Assembly (NCBI GenBank): GCA_034432935.1
Contig: DAOUBD010000042.1
Span: 1 to 23,058, forward strand
Direction: 5' to 3'
From: DAOUAG01 sp034432935
Lineage (GTDB): Bacteria; Chloroflexota; Dehalococcoidia; SM23-28-2; RBG-16-64-32
DNA length: 23,058 nt
The notes beneath the pieces were generated by a model that was not told the DNA's origin, searched no databases, and saw only the letters and a list, made by a program, of their open reading frames with translations. Positions within the stretch are counted from its first letter, which is position 1, and each line of letters opens with the position of its first letter. Position numbers and translations under genes: made by a program. Below are positions 6,633 to 13,623 of the stretch, piece after piece.

Positions 6633-7706
6633 TCAGGCGATCTCGTCCAGCCGCACCGGCCGGCCCTCTCGCGCCGCCCGGTGGGCCGCGAGAGCGAAGC
6701 GCAGGACCTCCCGCCCTTCCTCTGCCGAGAGTTCCGGTTGCCCGCCTTGCCGCATCGCCCGATGCCAGTCGCCTACGGCGAGGACGAAGCTGGCCGCCCA
6801 GTCGGAGTCGATGTCGTGGTATTCGGTCGTGTGGCCGTCCCGGTAGACCACGACGGGGGGCCGTTGGAGCATGTCCCCCGTGCAGCGGTTGACCCAGATG
6901 AGGCCGCGGGTGCCGGTAATCTCCAGCCACTCGTCGTTGGAGTAATAGCGGGAGCGCACCTGCAACCCGGTGGAAGTCACGGTCTCCCAGGTGCCGAGGC
7001 GTCCGCCCTGGCGGTAGCGCCAGATGAGGGCGGCGGGGCTATCGATGGCGACGCCCAGGGCGACCTCGGTGCGCTGGATCCAGCCGAATACCTCCTCTGG
7101 CTCGCCCAGAAACCAGCGGGCGAGAGAGAACATGTGGTAGCCGTGATCGAACATCTCGGGGCCGCCGCCGGAGAGCTCCTGGTCCAGGCGCCAGGCCCAG
7201 CTTCGGAGCGGCACCTCCCATCCGTAACGAGGGTCTCCGGCGATCACCTTCATGCGGATGGTGATAGGCTCCCCGATCTCGCCGGAGTCCAGAAGCTCCT
7301 TGGCGCGGAGGAAGGGCGGATAGTACCGGTAGTTCTCGAGGACGCGGAAGACGCGGTCCGTGTCCTGGGCGGCTCGCACGATGGCCTCTGCTTCATCCAG
7401 GGTGCGGGCCATGGGTTTCTGCAACGATACGTGCTTCCCAGCGCGGAGGGCGGCGATGGCCTGGGACGCGTGCAGGTGGTGCGGCGTGAGGATCTCGACC
7501 CCATCCACATTGGGGTCGGCGAGGAGTTCCGCGGCGTCAGCGAAGGTCTTGGCGGCGCCCCATTCTTGGCCCCGCCGGGCGGCCAGAGCTGAGTCGGCGT
7601 CGCACACCGCGTAGATCGAAGCTTCGGGGTTGTCTCTATAGGCTAGGGCGTGCAGGTCGGCGATCCTCCCTGCGCCGATGAAGCCGATGCGGAGCTGGTC
7701 TGACAT
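6633..7706 (-). CDS. Gfo/Idh/MocA family oxidoreductase
   Basis: This 357-residue NAD(P)-dependent dehydrogenase of sugars or sugar-like compounds begins with the Rossmann motif GFIGAGRIADLH (8-19), then VCDAD at the end of strand 2 and the catalytic-loop LQKPMARTLDEAEAI (about 95-109), where QKP replaces the more common EKP while keeping the Lys. The second domain carries GGGPEMFDHGYHMFSLARWFLG, the family's typical substrate-site His region, and ends in ALAAHRAAREGRPV, the usual C-terminal helix. The substrate is unknown. It sits between the glycosylase and HAD genes in the seven-gene operon; oxidation of a sugar and dephosphorylation or isomerisation of a sugar phosphate may be linked steps (inference). 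Confidence 0.92.
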   Translation of the reverse strand: MSDQLRIGFIGAGRIADLHALAYRDNPEASIYAVCDADSALAARRGQEWGAAKTFADAAELLADPNVDGVEILTPHHLHASQAIAALRAGKHVSLQKPMARTLDEAEAIVRAAQDTDRVFRVLENYRYYPPFLRAKELLDSGEIGEPITIRMKVIAGDPRYGWEVPLRSWAWRLDQELSGGGPEMFDHGYHMFSLARWFLGEPEEVFGWIQRTEVALGVAIDSPAALIWRYRQGGRLGTWETVTSTGLQVRSRYYSNDEWLEITGTRGLIWVNRCTGDMLQRPPVVVYRDGHTTEYHDIDSDWAASFVLAVGDWHRAMRQGGQPELSAEEGREVLRFALAAHRAAREGRPVRLDEIA

Positions 7707-7729
7707 CTCAGCGCCTTAGCGGGTGGGCG

Positions 7730-8545
7730 TTACGTCTGACACTGGCGGCAGAAGTTTGTGACGCGCTGGCCGGAGGTGATCTCGGTTATCTTGTGGCCGC
7801 AACGGGGGCAGGGCTGGCCGCCCCTGCGGTGCACCCGCAGATGGTCGCGGTAGTGGTCAGCGGGGAGCCCCTCGTCCTCCATGCGCTGGCAGACGATGGG
7901 CGTCGCCCACTCCATCACCCTGCGGGCGGCGTGGAAGAGCTGGGCCAGGGCTTCGTCTGGGATATCGGCGCGCTTGCGGTAGGGATGGATGCGCGCCTCC
8001 CAGAGGACCTCGTCAGCGTAGGCGTTGCCGATGCCAGCGATACAGCGCTCGTTGGTGATCACGCTCTTGATCTGGGCGCGCATGGATTTGAGGCGGGCGA
8101 CGAATTCGTCTGCTGACAGGGAAGGGTCCATGAGGTCCGGGCCCATCTCAGCCCAACGGGGGACCTTGGCCGCCAGCTCGTCCTCCCGAACGAAGTAGGC
8201 GCGGCCCATCCGCCGCTCGTCGAAATAGCGCAGGTCGTTGCCGTCCGCCAGGTGGATGATCCAGGCGGTGAAGGCGCGCCTCTTCTCTTCCCTGGGGCAG
8301 TACTGGAAGCGGCCGGTGAGCATGGGGTGGACGGCCAGCACGTCGCCGCTGGCGAAGGGAAAGAGGAGCATCTTGCCCCGGCGTTGCACCGGACGGAAGA
8401 CGAGGCCCGGAAGACCTTCTTGGAAGGCCTGGCCGCCGGTGCGGACCAGCCACGAGATGACGGCCTCGGCCGAGTCCACGGCCTGGCCTGGCAGGCGGCG
8501 GTTGAAGTAGGCCCGGTAGCCCTCGAGGTCAGGGATCTCCGGCAT
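7730..8545 (-). CDS. Formamidopyrimidine-DNA glycosylase / endonuclease VIII family protein (Fpg/Nei)
   Basis: This 271-residue base-excision repair enzyme removes oxidised bases and nicks the abasic site. After Met removal the N-terminal Pro is the Schiff-base nucleophile, followed by the catalytic Glu (MPEIPDLEGY; canonical MutM has PELPEVE). Other expected features are Lys58 in RRGKMLLF, HPMLTGRF, the helix-two-turn-helix ERCIAGIGNAYADEVLWEARIHP, and a C-terminal zinc finger C246-x2-C249-x16-C266-x2-C269 with Arg261 for DNA binding. The divergent N-terminus makes it an Fpg/Nei relative rather than a certain MutM, so lesion preference is open. ATG 8545 is required by the nucleophile; longer readings are shadows over pheA. 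It starts 13 nt after the pheA stop. Confidence 0.92.
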   Translation of the reverse strand: MPEIPDLEGYRAYFNRRLPGQAVDSAEAVISWLVRTGGQAFQEGLPGLVFRPVQRRGKMLLFPFASGDVLAVHPMLTGRFQYCPREEKRRAFTAWIIHLADGNDLRYFDERRMGRAYFVREDELAAKVPRWAEMGPDLMDPSLSADEFVARLKSMRAQIKSVITNERCIAGIGNAYADEVLWEARIHPYRKRADIPDEALAQLFHAARRVMEWATPIVCQRMEDEGLPADHYRDHLRVHRRGGQPCPRCGHKITEITSGQRVTNFCRQCQT

Positions 8546-8558
8546 CGGCGCGGCTGCC

Positions 8559-9389
8559 TCATGCCCTGTGGCGGGGGTAGGACCCCAGCACGCGGAAGAA
8601 GGAGCACTTCTGGCGGACGCGCTCCAGGGCCTCTGCCAAGCCCGGCTCCGAGCGGTGGCCGTCCACGTCCACCAAGAAGATATAGGCTCCCAGCTTCTCC
8701 TTGCTAGGGCGGGACTCGATCTTGGAGAGGTTGATGGAGCGATCGGAGAACTCTTGGAGGGCGCCCACCAACAGACCGGGGCGGTCCTCCACGGCGAAGG
8801 CGAAGGCCAGGGACGTCTTGTCGTCTCCCGTGGGAGGGTGGTCCTCCCGGGCGAGGACGACGAAGCGGGTGAGGTTGGGGCTGCGGTCCGCGATGTTGGC
8901 GGCCAGGACCTCGGCGCCATAGATCTCGGCCGCCCGCCTGGTGCCGATGGCCGCGGCGTCCTCGCGGGCCATCATCTCCTCGACGGCGGCGGAGTTGCTG
9001 AGGGCGGCCTCCACGGCGGCTTTCGGGAAGCAGCGTTCGATGAAGCCGCGGCACTGGCCAAGGGCTTGCGGGTGGGCGAAGATCACTTTCACTTGGTTGG
9101 CAGCGGTGCCCGGGCGCACCAGGAGATAGTGCTCGATGGGAAGGGTGAGTTCGTGGCAGATGGCCAGGGGCCGGGGGGAGTGGATCAGGAGGTCGAGGGT
9201 CTCAGTGACAGACCCTTCCAGGCTGTTCTCGATAGGCACTATGCCCTGGTCTGCCATGCCCGTTTCCACCGCGCTCACGGCGGCGGTAATGCTGCTCATG
9301 GGGATGAGCTGAGCGCTGGGCTCGTAGCGGAGGGCGGCCTCCTCGCTGAAGGTGCCGGGCGGGCCCAGGTAGGCGAGCCGGAGAGGCAT
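8559..9389 (-). CDS. pheA: Prephenate dehydratase
   Basis: This 276-residue monofunctional enzyme converts prephenate to phenylpyruvate in phenylalanine synthesis. The periplasmic-binding-like catalytic part shows GPPGTFSEEAA (9-19), VPIENSLEGSV (51-61), HPQALGQC and the family-specific NLTRF motif (172-176, the TRF involved in catalysis). The ACT domain follows (about 192-268) with ESRP (225-228), the phenylalanine feedback-inhibition site. No chorismate mutase domain is fused, so that activity must be elsewhere. Its start overlaps the trkA stop by one base (TGATG), implying translational coupling. Phe synthesis is therefore tied to the usp/trkA promoter in this operon, an odd combination. 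Confidence 0.96.
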   Translation of the reverse strand: MPLRLAYLGPPGTFSEEAALRYEPSAQLIPMSSITAAVSAVETGMADQGIVPIENSLEGSVTETLDLLIHSPRPLAICHELTLPIEHYLLVRPGTAANQVKVIFAHPQALGQCRGFIERCFPKAAVEAALSNSAAVEEMMAREDAAAIGTRRAAEIYGAEVLAANIADRSPNLTRFVVLAREDHPPTGDDKTSLAFAFAVEDRPGLLVGALQEFSDRSINLSKIESRPSKEKLGAYIFLVDVDGHRSEPGLAEALERVRQKCSFFRVLGSYPRHRA

Positions 9390-10090
9390 CAGGGCTTGAC
9401 CCCGGGTGCGGTGGAGCCGTCGCCGGAGGCGGAGGTGAGGGCGGCCCGCAGAGACTCCTGGTTCTCAGTAGAGGTCACCACGACGACCTCATCCTCCTCG
9501 CGGATGATGGTGTCGGCCTGAGGCACTCTGGGCGTGCCCTCCTGGTCGATGATGAGGGCGATGATGGACTGATGGGGGAGCAAGAGGTCGCGCACGCGTT
9601 TGCCAACGACGGCGGCCGTAGGGGGCACCTTGACGCCGACGATCTCCAGGCCGCCGCCCTTGAGGGTCAGGAGGGGGATGAGGGGGTGAGTGGGCAGCTC
9701 TTGTTCGATCTGGGCCAGGATGGCGGTGGTGGCGCTGACGGTGGTGTCGATGCCTAGGCGTTTGAAGATGGCCTCGTTCTTTGGGTTGTTGAGGCGGGCG
9801 ATGGTGCGGGAGACGCCGAACTTGGTCTTGGCGACCTGGCAGGCGACAAGGTTGTCCTCATCGTCCCCCGTGACGGCGATGACCATGTCGGCCCGGCCGA
9901 AGCCCGCGGCCTCCATGGTGGTGGCCTCGCAGCCATCGCCGCGGAGCACGATATCGCCCAGCTCTTCGGCGATGCGCTGGCACTTAGCCGCGTCCTTCTC
10001 GATCACCAGCACCTCGTGCTGGGGCTCCTCCAGCAGCTCCTTGGCCAGGTAGAAGCCGACCTTGCCGCCGCCGATGATGATGATGTACAT
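9389..10090 (-). CDS. trkA: TrkA/KtrA-type potassium uptake regulator (RCK_N + RCK_C)
   Basis: This 233-residue cytoplasmic protein has a Rossmann domain (YIIIIGGGKVGFYLAKEL, GGGKVG at 7-12; acidic VIEKD at the end of strand 2; LRGDG; VTGDDEDNLVACQVAK) and a C-terminal RCK_C/TrkA-C domain (about 140-220, with VGKRVRDLLLP and EEDEVVVV). It should bind nucleotide (NAD(H) or ATP/ADP) and gate a Trk/Ktr potassium channel. RCK_C domains of KtrA-like proteins are known c-di-AMP targets in some bacteria, of interest because this window carries a c-di-AMP riboswitch. No TrkH/KtrB channel gene is present in the window. The C-terminal 20 residues are low-complexity. It lies 5 nt after the shorter trkA-N gene. 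Confidence 0.93.
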   Translation of the reverse strand: MYIIIIGGGKVGFYLAKELLEEPQHEVLVIEKDAAKCQRIAEELGDIVLRGDGCEATTMEAAGFGRADMVIAVTGDDEDNLVACQVAKTKFGVSRTIARLNNPKNEAIFKRLGIDTTVSATTAILAQIEQELPTHPLIPLLTLKGGGLEIVGVKVPPTAAVVGKRVRDLLLPHQSIIALIIDQEGTPRVPQADTIIREEDEVVVVTSTENQESLRAALTSASGDGSTAPGVKP

Positions 10091-10095
10091 GTGGC

Positions 10096-10515
10096 CTACC
10101 CCCTAACCGGCGCGGGCCCCTTCTCCAGCGTTTCTTTGAGGAGGCGCGCCCCCACCAAGGTGGGGCTGATGGTCTCCAGGCCCAGGCCACGGTAGATCTC
10201 CTCGCGGATGGGGTCATAGATGCGGCAGAGGGTCCTGGGCACACCGAAGAGGTGTTTGGCCATCTGTGTGGCCATAACGTTGCGGTTATCGCCTTGGGTG
10301 ACGGCGACGAAGGCATCGGCCTGGCGCAGACCTACGCGCTCCAGTACGTCTTGGTCGATGCCGTTGCCTACGTGGCGCTTGCCCCGGAAGTCCGGCGGCA
10401 AGCGGCGGAAGGCATCGGGATTGATGTCGAGGACCGTTACCTCGTGCCCCTCCTGGTCCAGCATCGCCGCCAGGGCCGCGCCGACGCGCCCGCAGCCCAT
10501 TATCACCACCTTCAT
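10096..10515 (-). CDS. TrkA-N (RCK_N) domain protein
   Basis: This 139-residue single-domain protein is a second potassium-channel regulator. It has KVVIMGCGRVGAALAAML (Rossmann GxGxxG), VLDINPDAF with the ribose-binding Asp, and VTQGDNRNVMATQMAKHLFGV, matching the RCK_N part of the neighbouring TrkA, but it ends after about 135 residues and has no RCK_C domain. It probably assembles with the two-domain partner encoded 5 nt downstream; paired TrkA genes of this kind occur in several phyla. The ATG is 3 nt after the usp stop. The short length is likely genuine because the reading frame ends cleanly and the next gene begins at once. Confidence 0.92.
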   Translation of the reverse strand: MKVVIMGCGRVGAALAAMLDQEGHEVTVLDINPDAFRRLPPDFRGKRHVGNGIDQDVLERVGLRQADAFVAVTQGDNRNVMATQMAKHLFGVPRTLCRIYDPIREEIYRGLGLETISPTLVGARLLKETLEKGPAPVRG

Positions 10516-10518
10516 AGA

Positions 10519-10962
10519 TTACCCGCCTTCCCCCGTGCGGCATAGTATCACGCGGCACGGCGCGCTCTTCAGGACGTATTGGACGGTCTCGTCGAGCTGG
10601 AACTCCCCTAGCTCACGGTTGTACTGCACCCCCACGACGACCGCGTCGACGCCCCTGTCGATGGCCTCGTCCACGATGGCGTGGCCCCTGTCGCGGGCCT
10701 GCAAAAGCTCCCCCTCGATGTGGCAGTCCAGGGAGGCCGCGATCGCCTCGGCCCGCTGGAGGACGCCCTCGCCAGCGTCGGCCTCCGCTCCCATCTCGGC
10801 GTCCAGGGGGAGGGTCCTGGCGACTTCGATGACGTAGACAGCGAACACGGTCCCCTTGTTTCGCCTGGAGAGGAGGCAAGCTAACTCCAGGGCATCGAAA
10901 CTGGCTGCTGAGCCGTCCACCGGCGCTATGGTGTCCTTGATGCGAAGGAGGTCGCTGTCCAA
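10519..10962 (-). CDS. Universal stress protein (UspA family)
   Basis: This 147-residue Usp-fold protein begins with strand 1 DTIAPVDGSAASFDALELA, which carries the ATP-binding Asp, has a central AEAIAASL...GHAIVDEAIDRGVDAVVVGVQ region and ends in TVQYVLKSAPCRVILCR. The Gx2Gx9G(S/T) nucleotide loop is altered: VVVGVQYNRELGEFQLDETVQYVL lacks the usual GSV-type end, so ATP binding is uncertain. TTG at 10962 was chosen because a stop lies four codons upstream, no ATG or GTG is available before the first strand except Val15, and codons after the TTG look coding. It is the first gene of the seven-gene operon and follows a strong promoter; the linked trkA genes suggest a role in osmotic or energy stress (inference). 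Confidence 0.85.
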   Translation of the reverse strand: MDSDLLRIKDTIAPVDGSAASFDALELACLLSRRNKGTVFAVYVIEVARTLPLDAEMGAEADAGEGVLQRAEAIAASLDCHIEGELLQARDRGHAIVDEAIDRGVDAVVVGVQYNRELGEFQLDETVQYVLKSAPCRVILCRTGEGG

Positions 10963-10995
10963 CGGGCGGTCTCAGGTTCGGATGATCGACCCTCT

Positions 10996-11024
10996 ATTAT
11001 ATTCAGCAGCCTAGGCCGGTTCAA
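10996..11024 (-). promoter_or_regulatory. Promoter of the usp-trkA-trkA-pheA-fpg-gfo-had operon
   Basis: TTGAAC (11024-11019), a 17-bp spacer and a perfect TATAAT (11001-10996) on the minus strand. The start would be near 10989, leaving about 27 nt before the TTG start of usp with no clear Shine-Dalgarno. All six following genes are spaced by 23 nt or less or overlap, and no other promoter was seen, so this probably drives all of them. Confidence 0.75.
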
Positions 11025-11255
11025 ATGGCTGTACTGGCCCGGCACGAACGGCGTCCCTGTCTGGCCAGGGTTCGACGCCAGCGCCGCGAAGGGCCACCCG
11101 GCGCCCCGCCCATCACCCCTGGGAAAACGCCCCGAATCGTGTTAGAGTTGTGACAGTGGTGATCGTTCCGTTCCCGCAGGATCTGGGAACCTGGCAACAG
11201 GCGTCCGGACTCAGGTGGCCGAACCTTTGCCAACTACTAAAGAAAGGAGGCCAGC

Positions 11256-11564
11256 GTGAGTTTTCAGGACAGGACACTGACCTGCCAGGACTGTGGGCGG
11301 TCGTTCACTTTCAGCGCCGAAGACCAGCAGTACCACGCCGATAAGGGCTACGCTAACGACCCAAAGCGGTGCCCAGACTGCCGGGCGGCCCGCCGCTCCG
11401 AGCGCGGCGGTGGCTATGGCGGGCGACGCGAGATGCACCCTGCCGTTTGCGCGAGCTGCGGCAAGGAGACTCAAGTGCCTTTCTTGCCCCGAGGCGATAA
11501 GCCGGTCTACTGTAGCGACTGCTACAGCAAACAGCCCTCCTCACCACGGCCGAGGCGCTACTAG
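11256..11564 (+). CDS. Small zinc-ribbon protein with CxxC-x17-CxxC module
   Basis: This 102-residue protein has four CxxC pairs: C10/C13, C39/C42, C65/C68 and C86/C89. The second module is exactly CxxC-x17-CxxC, the pattern of the family of that name (TIGR04272-like); the first is CxxC-x25-CxxC. Two zinc-ribbons are joined by a Gly/Arg-rich linker (RSERGGGYGGRREM), a composition seen in RNA- or DNA-binding proteins. Function is unknown; binding to nucleic acid or a ribosome-related role is a guess. GTG at 11256 has an excellent AAAGGAGG (11243-11250) 5 nt upstream, one of the strongest ribosome-binding sites here. The 5' region holds an inverted repeat GTTCCC/GGGAAC (11170-11190); no convincing promoter was found in 11025-11255. 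A strong hairpin follows the gene. Confidence 0.85.
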   Translation: MSFQDRTLTCQDCGRSFTFSAEDQQYHADKGYANDPKRCPDCRAARRSERGGGYGGRREMHPAVCASCGKETQVPFLPRGDKPVYCSDCYSKQPSSPRPRRY

Positions 11565-11581
11565 GCCCGCATAAGCAGGAC

Positions 11582-11607
11582 GGCAGGGGCCCGCCCGGGC
11601 CCCTGCC
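11582..11607. terminator. Strong GC hairpin between convergent genes
   Basis: Perfect 11-bp arms GGCAGGGGCCC and GGGCCCCTGCC with loop GCCC, 17 bp after the zinc-ribbon stop. There is no U-tract on either strand, so it may act as a mRNA 3' stabiliser or weak bidirectional terminator. A 14-bp perfect palindrome (11615-11628) follows. Confidence 0.55.
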
Positions 11608-11700
11608 TCCACGGCGCCTGCGCAGGCGTCCCTCGATAACAGCCTCTCTCAGGAGCAAGGGGCCCGGCTTTCTGCGCCCGCGCTAGCCTCCGGCGCTGGC

Positions 11701-13620
11701 CTACGCCGTTGCCGGGGCCCCGGCCGGGCCGGGCTCTTGGCCATCGCCACCCGCCGCGACGGCGGGCCCCTGTTCGTAGGCCATACGGTACAGTCGCGCG
11801 TACAGCCCGCCACGGGCCAGCAGCTCCCGGTGGGTCCCCACCTCTGCGATTCGCCCGGCCTCCAGCACCACCACCCGATCCGCCCCCCGCACCGTCGATA
11901 GCCGGTGGGCGATCACGAAGGACGTCCGTCCCCGCAAGAGGCGCCGCAGCGCCCGCTGGATCACCAGCTCCGTTCGGGTGTCGACGTTGGCCGTGGCCTC
12001 ATCCAAGATCAGGATCCGCGGCTCCGCAATGATCGCCCGGGCGAAGGCGATGAGCTGGCGCTGCCCCTGCGAAAGGTTCTGGCCACGCTCGTGTAGAAAC
12101 GTGTCGTAACCCTGGGGCAGCCTGCGGATGAAATCATGGGCGCCAACCGCCTTTGCCGCCGCCTCCACCTCATCATCCGTGGCCTCCAGCCGCCCGTAGC
12201 GGATATTCTCCCGCACCGTGCCCGAGAAGAGGAACGGGTCCTGCAAAACGATCCCCAGACGACGGGCCAGCGACTTCCGGCTGATGGAGCGGATGTCGCA
12301 TCCGTCGATGAGGAGCCGCCCGGAAGTCACATCGTAGAAGCGGGCCACCAGCGACACCATCGTGCTCTTCCCCGCGCCCGTCGGCCCCACCAGCGCCACC
12401 GTCTCGCCGGGGCGCACCCGCAGGTTGATCCCCCGCAGCACTGGCACCCCCGGTACGTACTCGAAGCCCACGTCCTCGAAGGCCACCTCGCCGCGGATGC
12501 CCGGCAGCTCGATGGCGCCTGGCGCGTCCACGATCTCTGGCTGCGTGTCCAGCACCTCCAGGATGCGCTGCCCGCCCGCCATGGCCCGCTGGAGCTGGGT
12601 GTACTGGAGAACCAGGTCCCGTATGGGGTCGAAGAAGCGTTGCACGTACAAGGTGAAGCTGATGACCACGCCCACGGTGAGGGAGCCGTCCAGCACGCGG
12701 AACCCCCCGAAGATAAGGACCAGGGCTGTCGCCAGGGCGACCAAGGCCTCGACGGCGGGCATCACGGCGGCCGTAACCCTCCCGGCTTCGACGTTCGCGC
12801 TGAGGTTTTCGGCGTTCACCTGCCCGAACCGCCGCATGTTCTCATCCTCTCGTGATAGGCTCTGGATTACCCGCACCCCCGATACGTTCTCCTGAAGGTT
12901 GGCGTTGACGATGGCGATGGCCTGCCGCACACGGATGAAGGCCCGGCGTGCCCTCGACTGCCAGACGGCCATAACCGCCACCAGGATGGGCACCACGGTG
13001 AAGGTGATAAGGGCCAGGGAGATATCTCGCGCCAGCAGGAAGAAGACCACCAGGCCGAGCCCGGCGAAATCGGCCATTATCGTCAGCAAACCCGTGGTGA
13101 GCAGGTCCTGGAGCACAGTCACGTCGTTCTGGACCCTGGACATCACGCGCCCTACCTCGTTCCTGTCCAGGAAGCTAAGCGATAGCTTCTGGATATGATC
13201 GAACATCTGGGTCCGCAAGGTCAGAAGCACGTGATGGCCCACGTACCCCATGGCTGTCTGCTGGGCGTATTGCGCCGCCCATCCCAGGACAGCCAGCCCA
13301 ACGAGCAGACCCGCTACCAGCGTCACGCCGCCCGTGTCTCCTTTGGCGATGAACCGGTCCACCGCCAGGCCGATAAGGAAGGGCTGCGTGTTGGAAGCGA
13401 CCGCGAACACCAGCATGGCGGCGATGGCCACGGCCGTCTGGGGAAGATACGGCCTGAGGTAGGGCAGGAGGCGCCGGACGACGGTGTGGTCGTACAGCCG
13501 GCCCAGCTCTTCGTCGTCCCAGCCGGCGGCGCCGCCCTTGAGGCCGCCGGGCCCCGGCCTAGCGGACGCCAGGTGACCGTGACTCCAGCCGCCAGCGCCT
13601 GTGCCACCCCAGAAGGCCAT
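11701..13620 (-). CDS. ABC exporter half-transporter, MdlB-like (consensus-site subunit)
   Basis: This 639-residue protein contains an N-terminal Gly-rich tail of about 45 residues, a six-helix transmembrane domain (about 60-350) and a nucleotide-binding domain. Walker A is GPTGAGKST (412-420), Q-loop VLQDPFLF, signature LSQGQ (516-520), Walker B ILILDE with catalytic Glu541, and the H-loop IAHRLST. The LSQGQ signature with intact Glu is the MdlB/YheH/TM288-type arrangement: in the heterodimer its own Walker motifs make the active site with the LSGGQ of its partner. It begins 3 nt after the partner's stop, so they are co-expressed. These transporters export lipids or drugs; the substrate is not evident. 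Confidence 0.95.
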   Translation of the reverse strand: MAFWGGTGAGGWSHGHLASARPGPGGLKGGAAGWDDEELGRLYDHTVVRRLLPYLRPYLPQTAVAIAAMLVFAVASNTQPFLIGLAVDRFIAKGDTGGVTLVAGLLVGLAVLGWAAQYAQQTAMGYVGHHVLLTLRTQMFDHIQKLSLSFLDRNEVGRVMSRVQNDVTVLQDLLTTGLLTIMADFAGLGLVVFFLLARDISLALITFTVVPILVAVMAVWQSRARRAFIRVRQAIAIVNANLQENVSGVRVIQSLSREDENMRRFGQVNAENLSANVEAGRVTAAVMPAVEALVALATALVLIFGGFRVLDGSLTVGVVISFTLYVQRFFDPIRDLVLQYTQLQRAMAGGQRILEVLDTQPEIVDAPGAIELPGIRGEVAFEDVGFEYVPGVPVLRGINLRVRPGETVALVGPTGAGKSTMVSLVARFYDVTSGRLLIDGCDIRSISRKSLARRLGIVLQDPFLFSGTVRENIRYGRLEATDDEVEAAAKAVGAHDFIRRLPQGYDTFLHERGQNLSQGQRQLIAFARAIIAEPRILILDEATANVDTRTELVIQRALRRLLRGRTSFVIAHRLSTVRGADRVVVLEAGRIAEVGTHRELLARGGLYARLYRMAYEQGPAVAAGGDGQEPGPAGAPATA

Positions 13621-13623
13621 CGC

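Noticed and set aside
8559..8920. N-terminal extension of the Fpg/Nei reading frame across pheA
   Set aside because: The enzyme needs Pro right after Met; the MPE start at 8545 fits and the extension lies over pheA in another frame.
11143..11148. TAGAGT as -10 box for the zinc-ribbon gene
   Set aside because: No acceptable -35 at 16-18 bp and an untranslated leader of about 100 nt would result; not supported enough to list.
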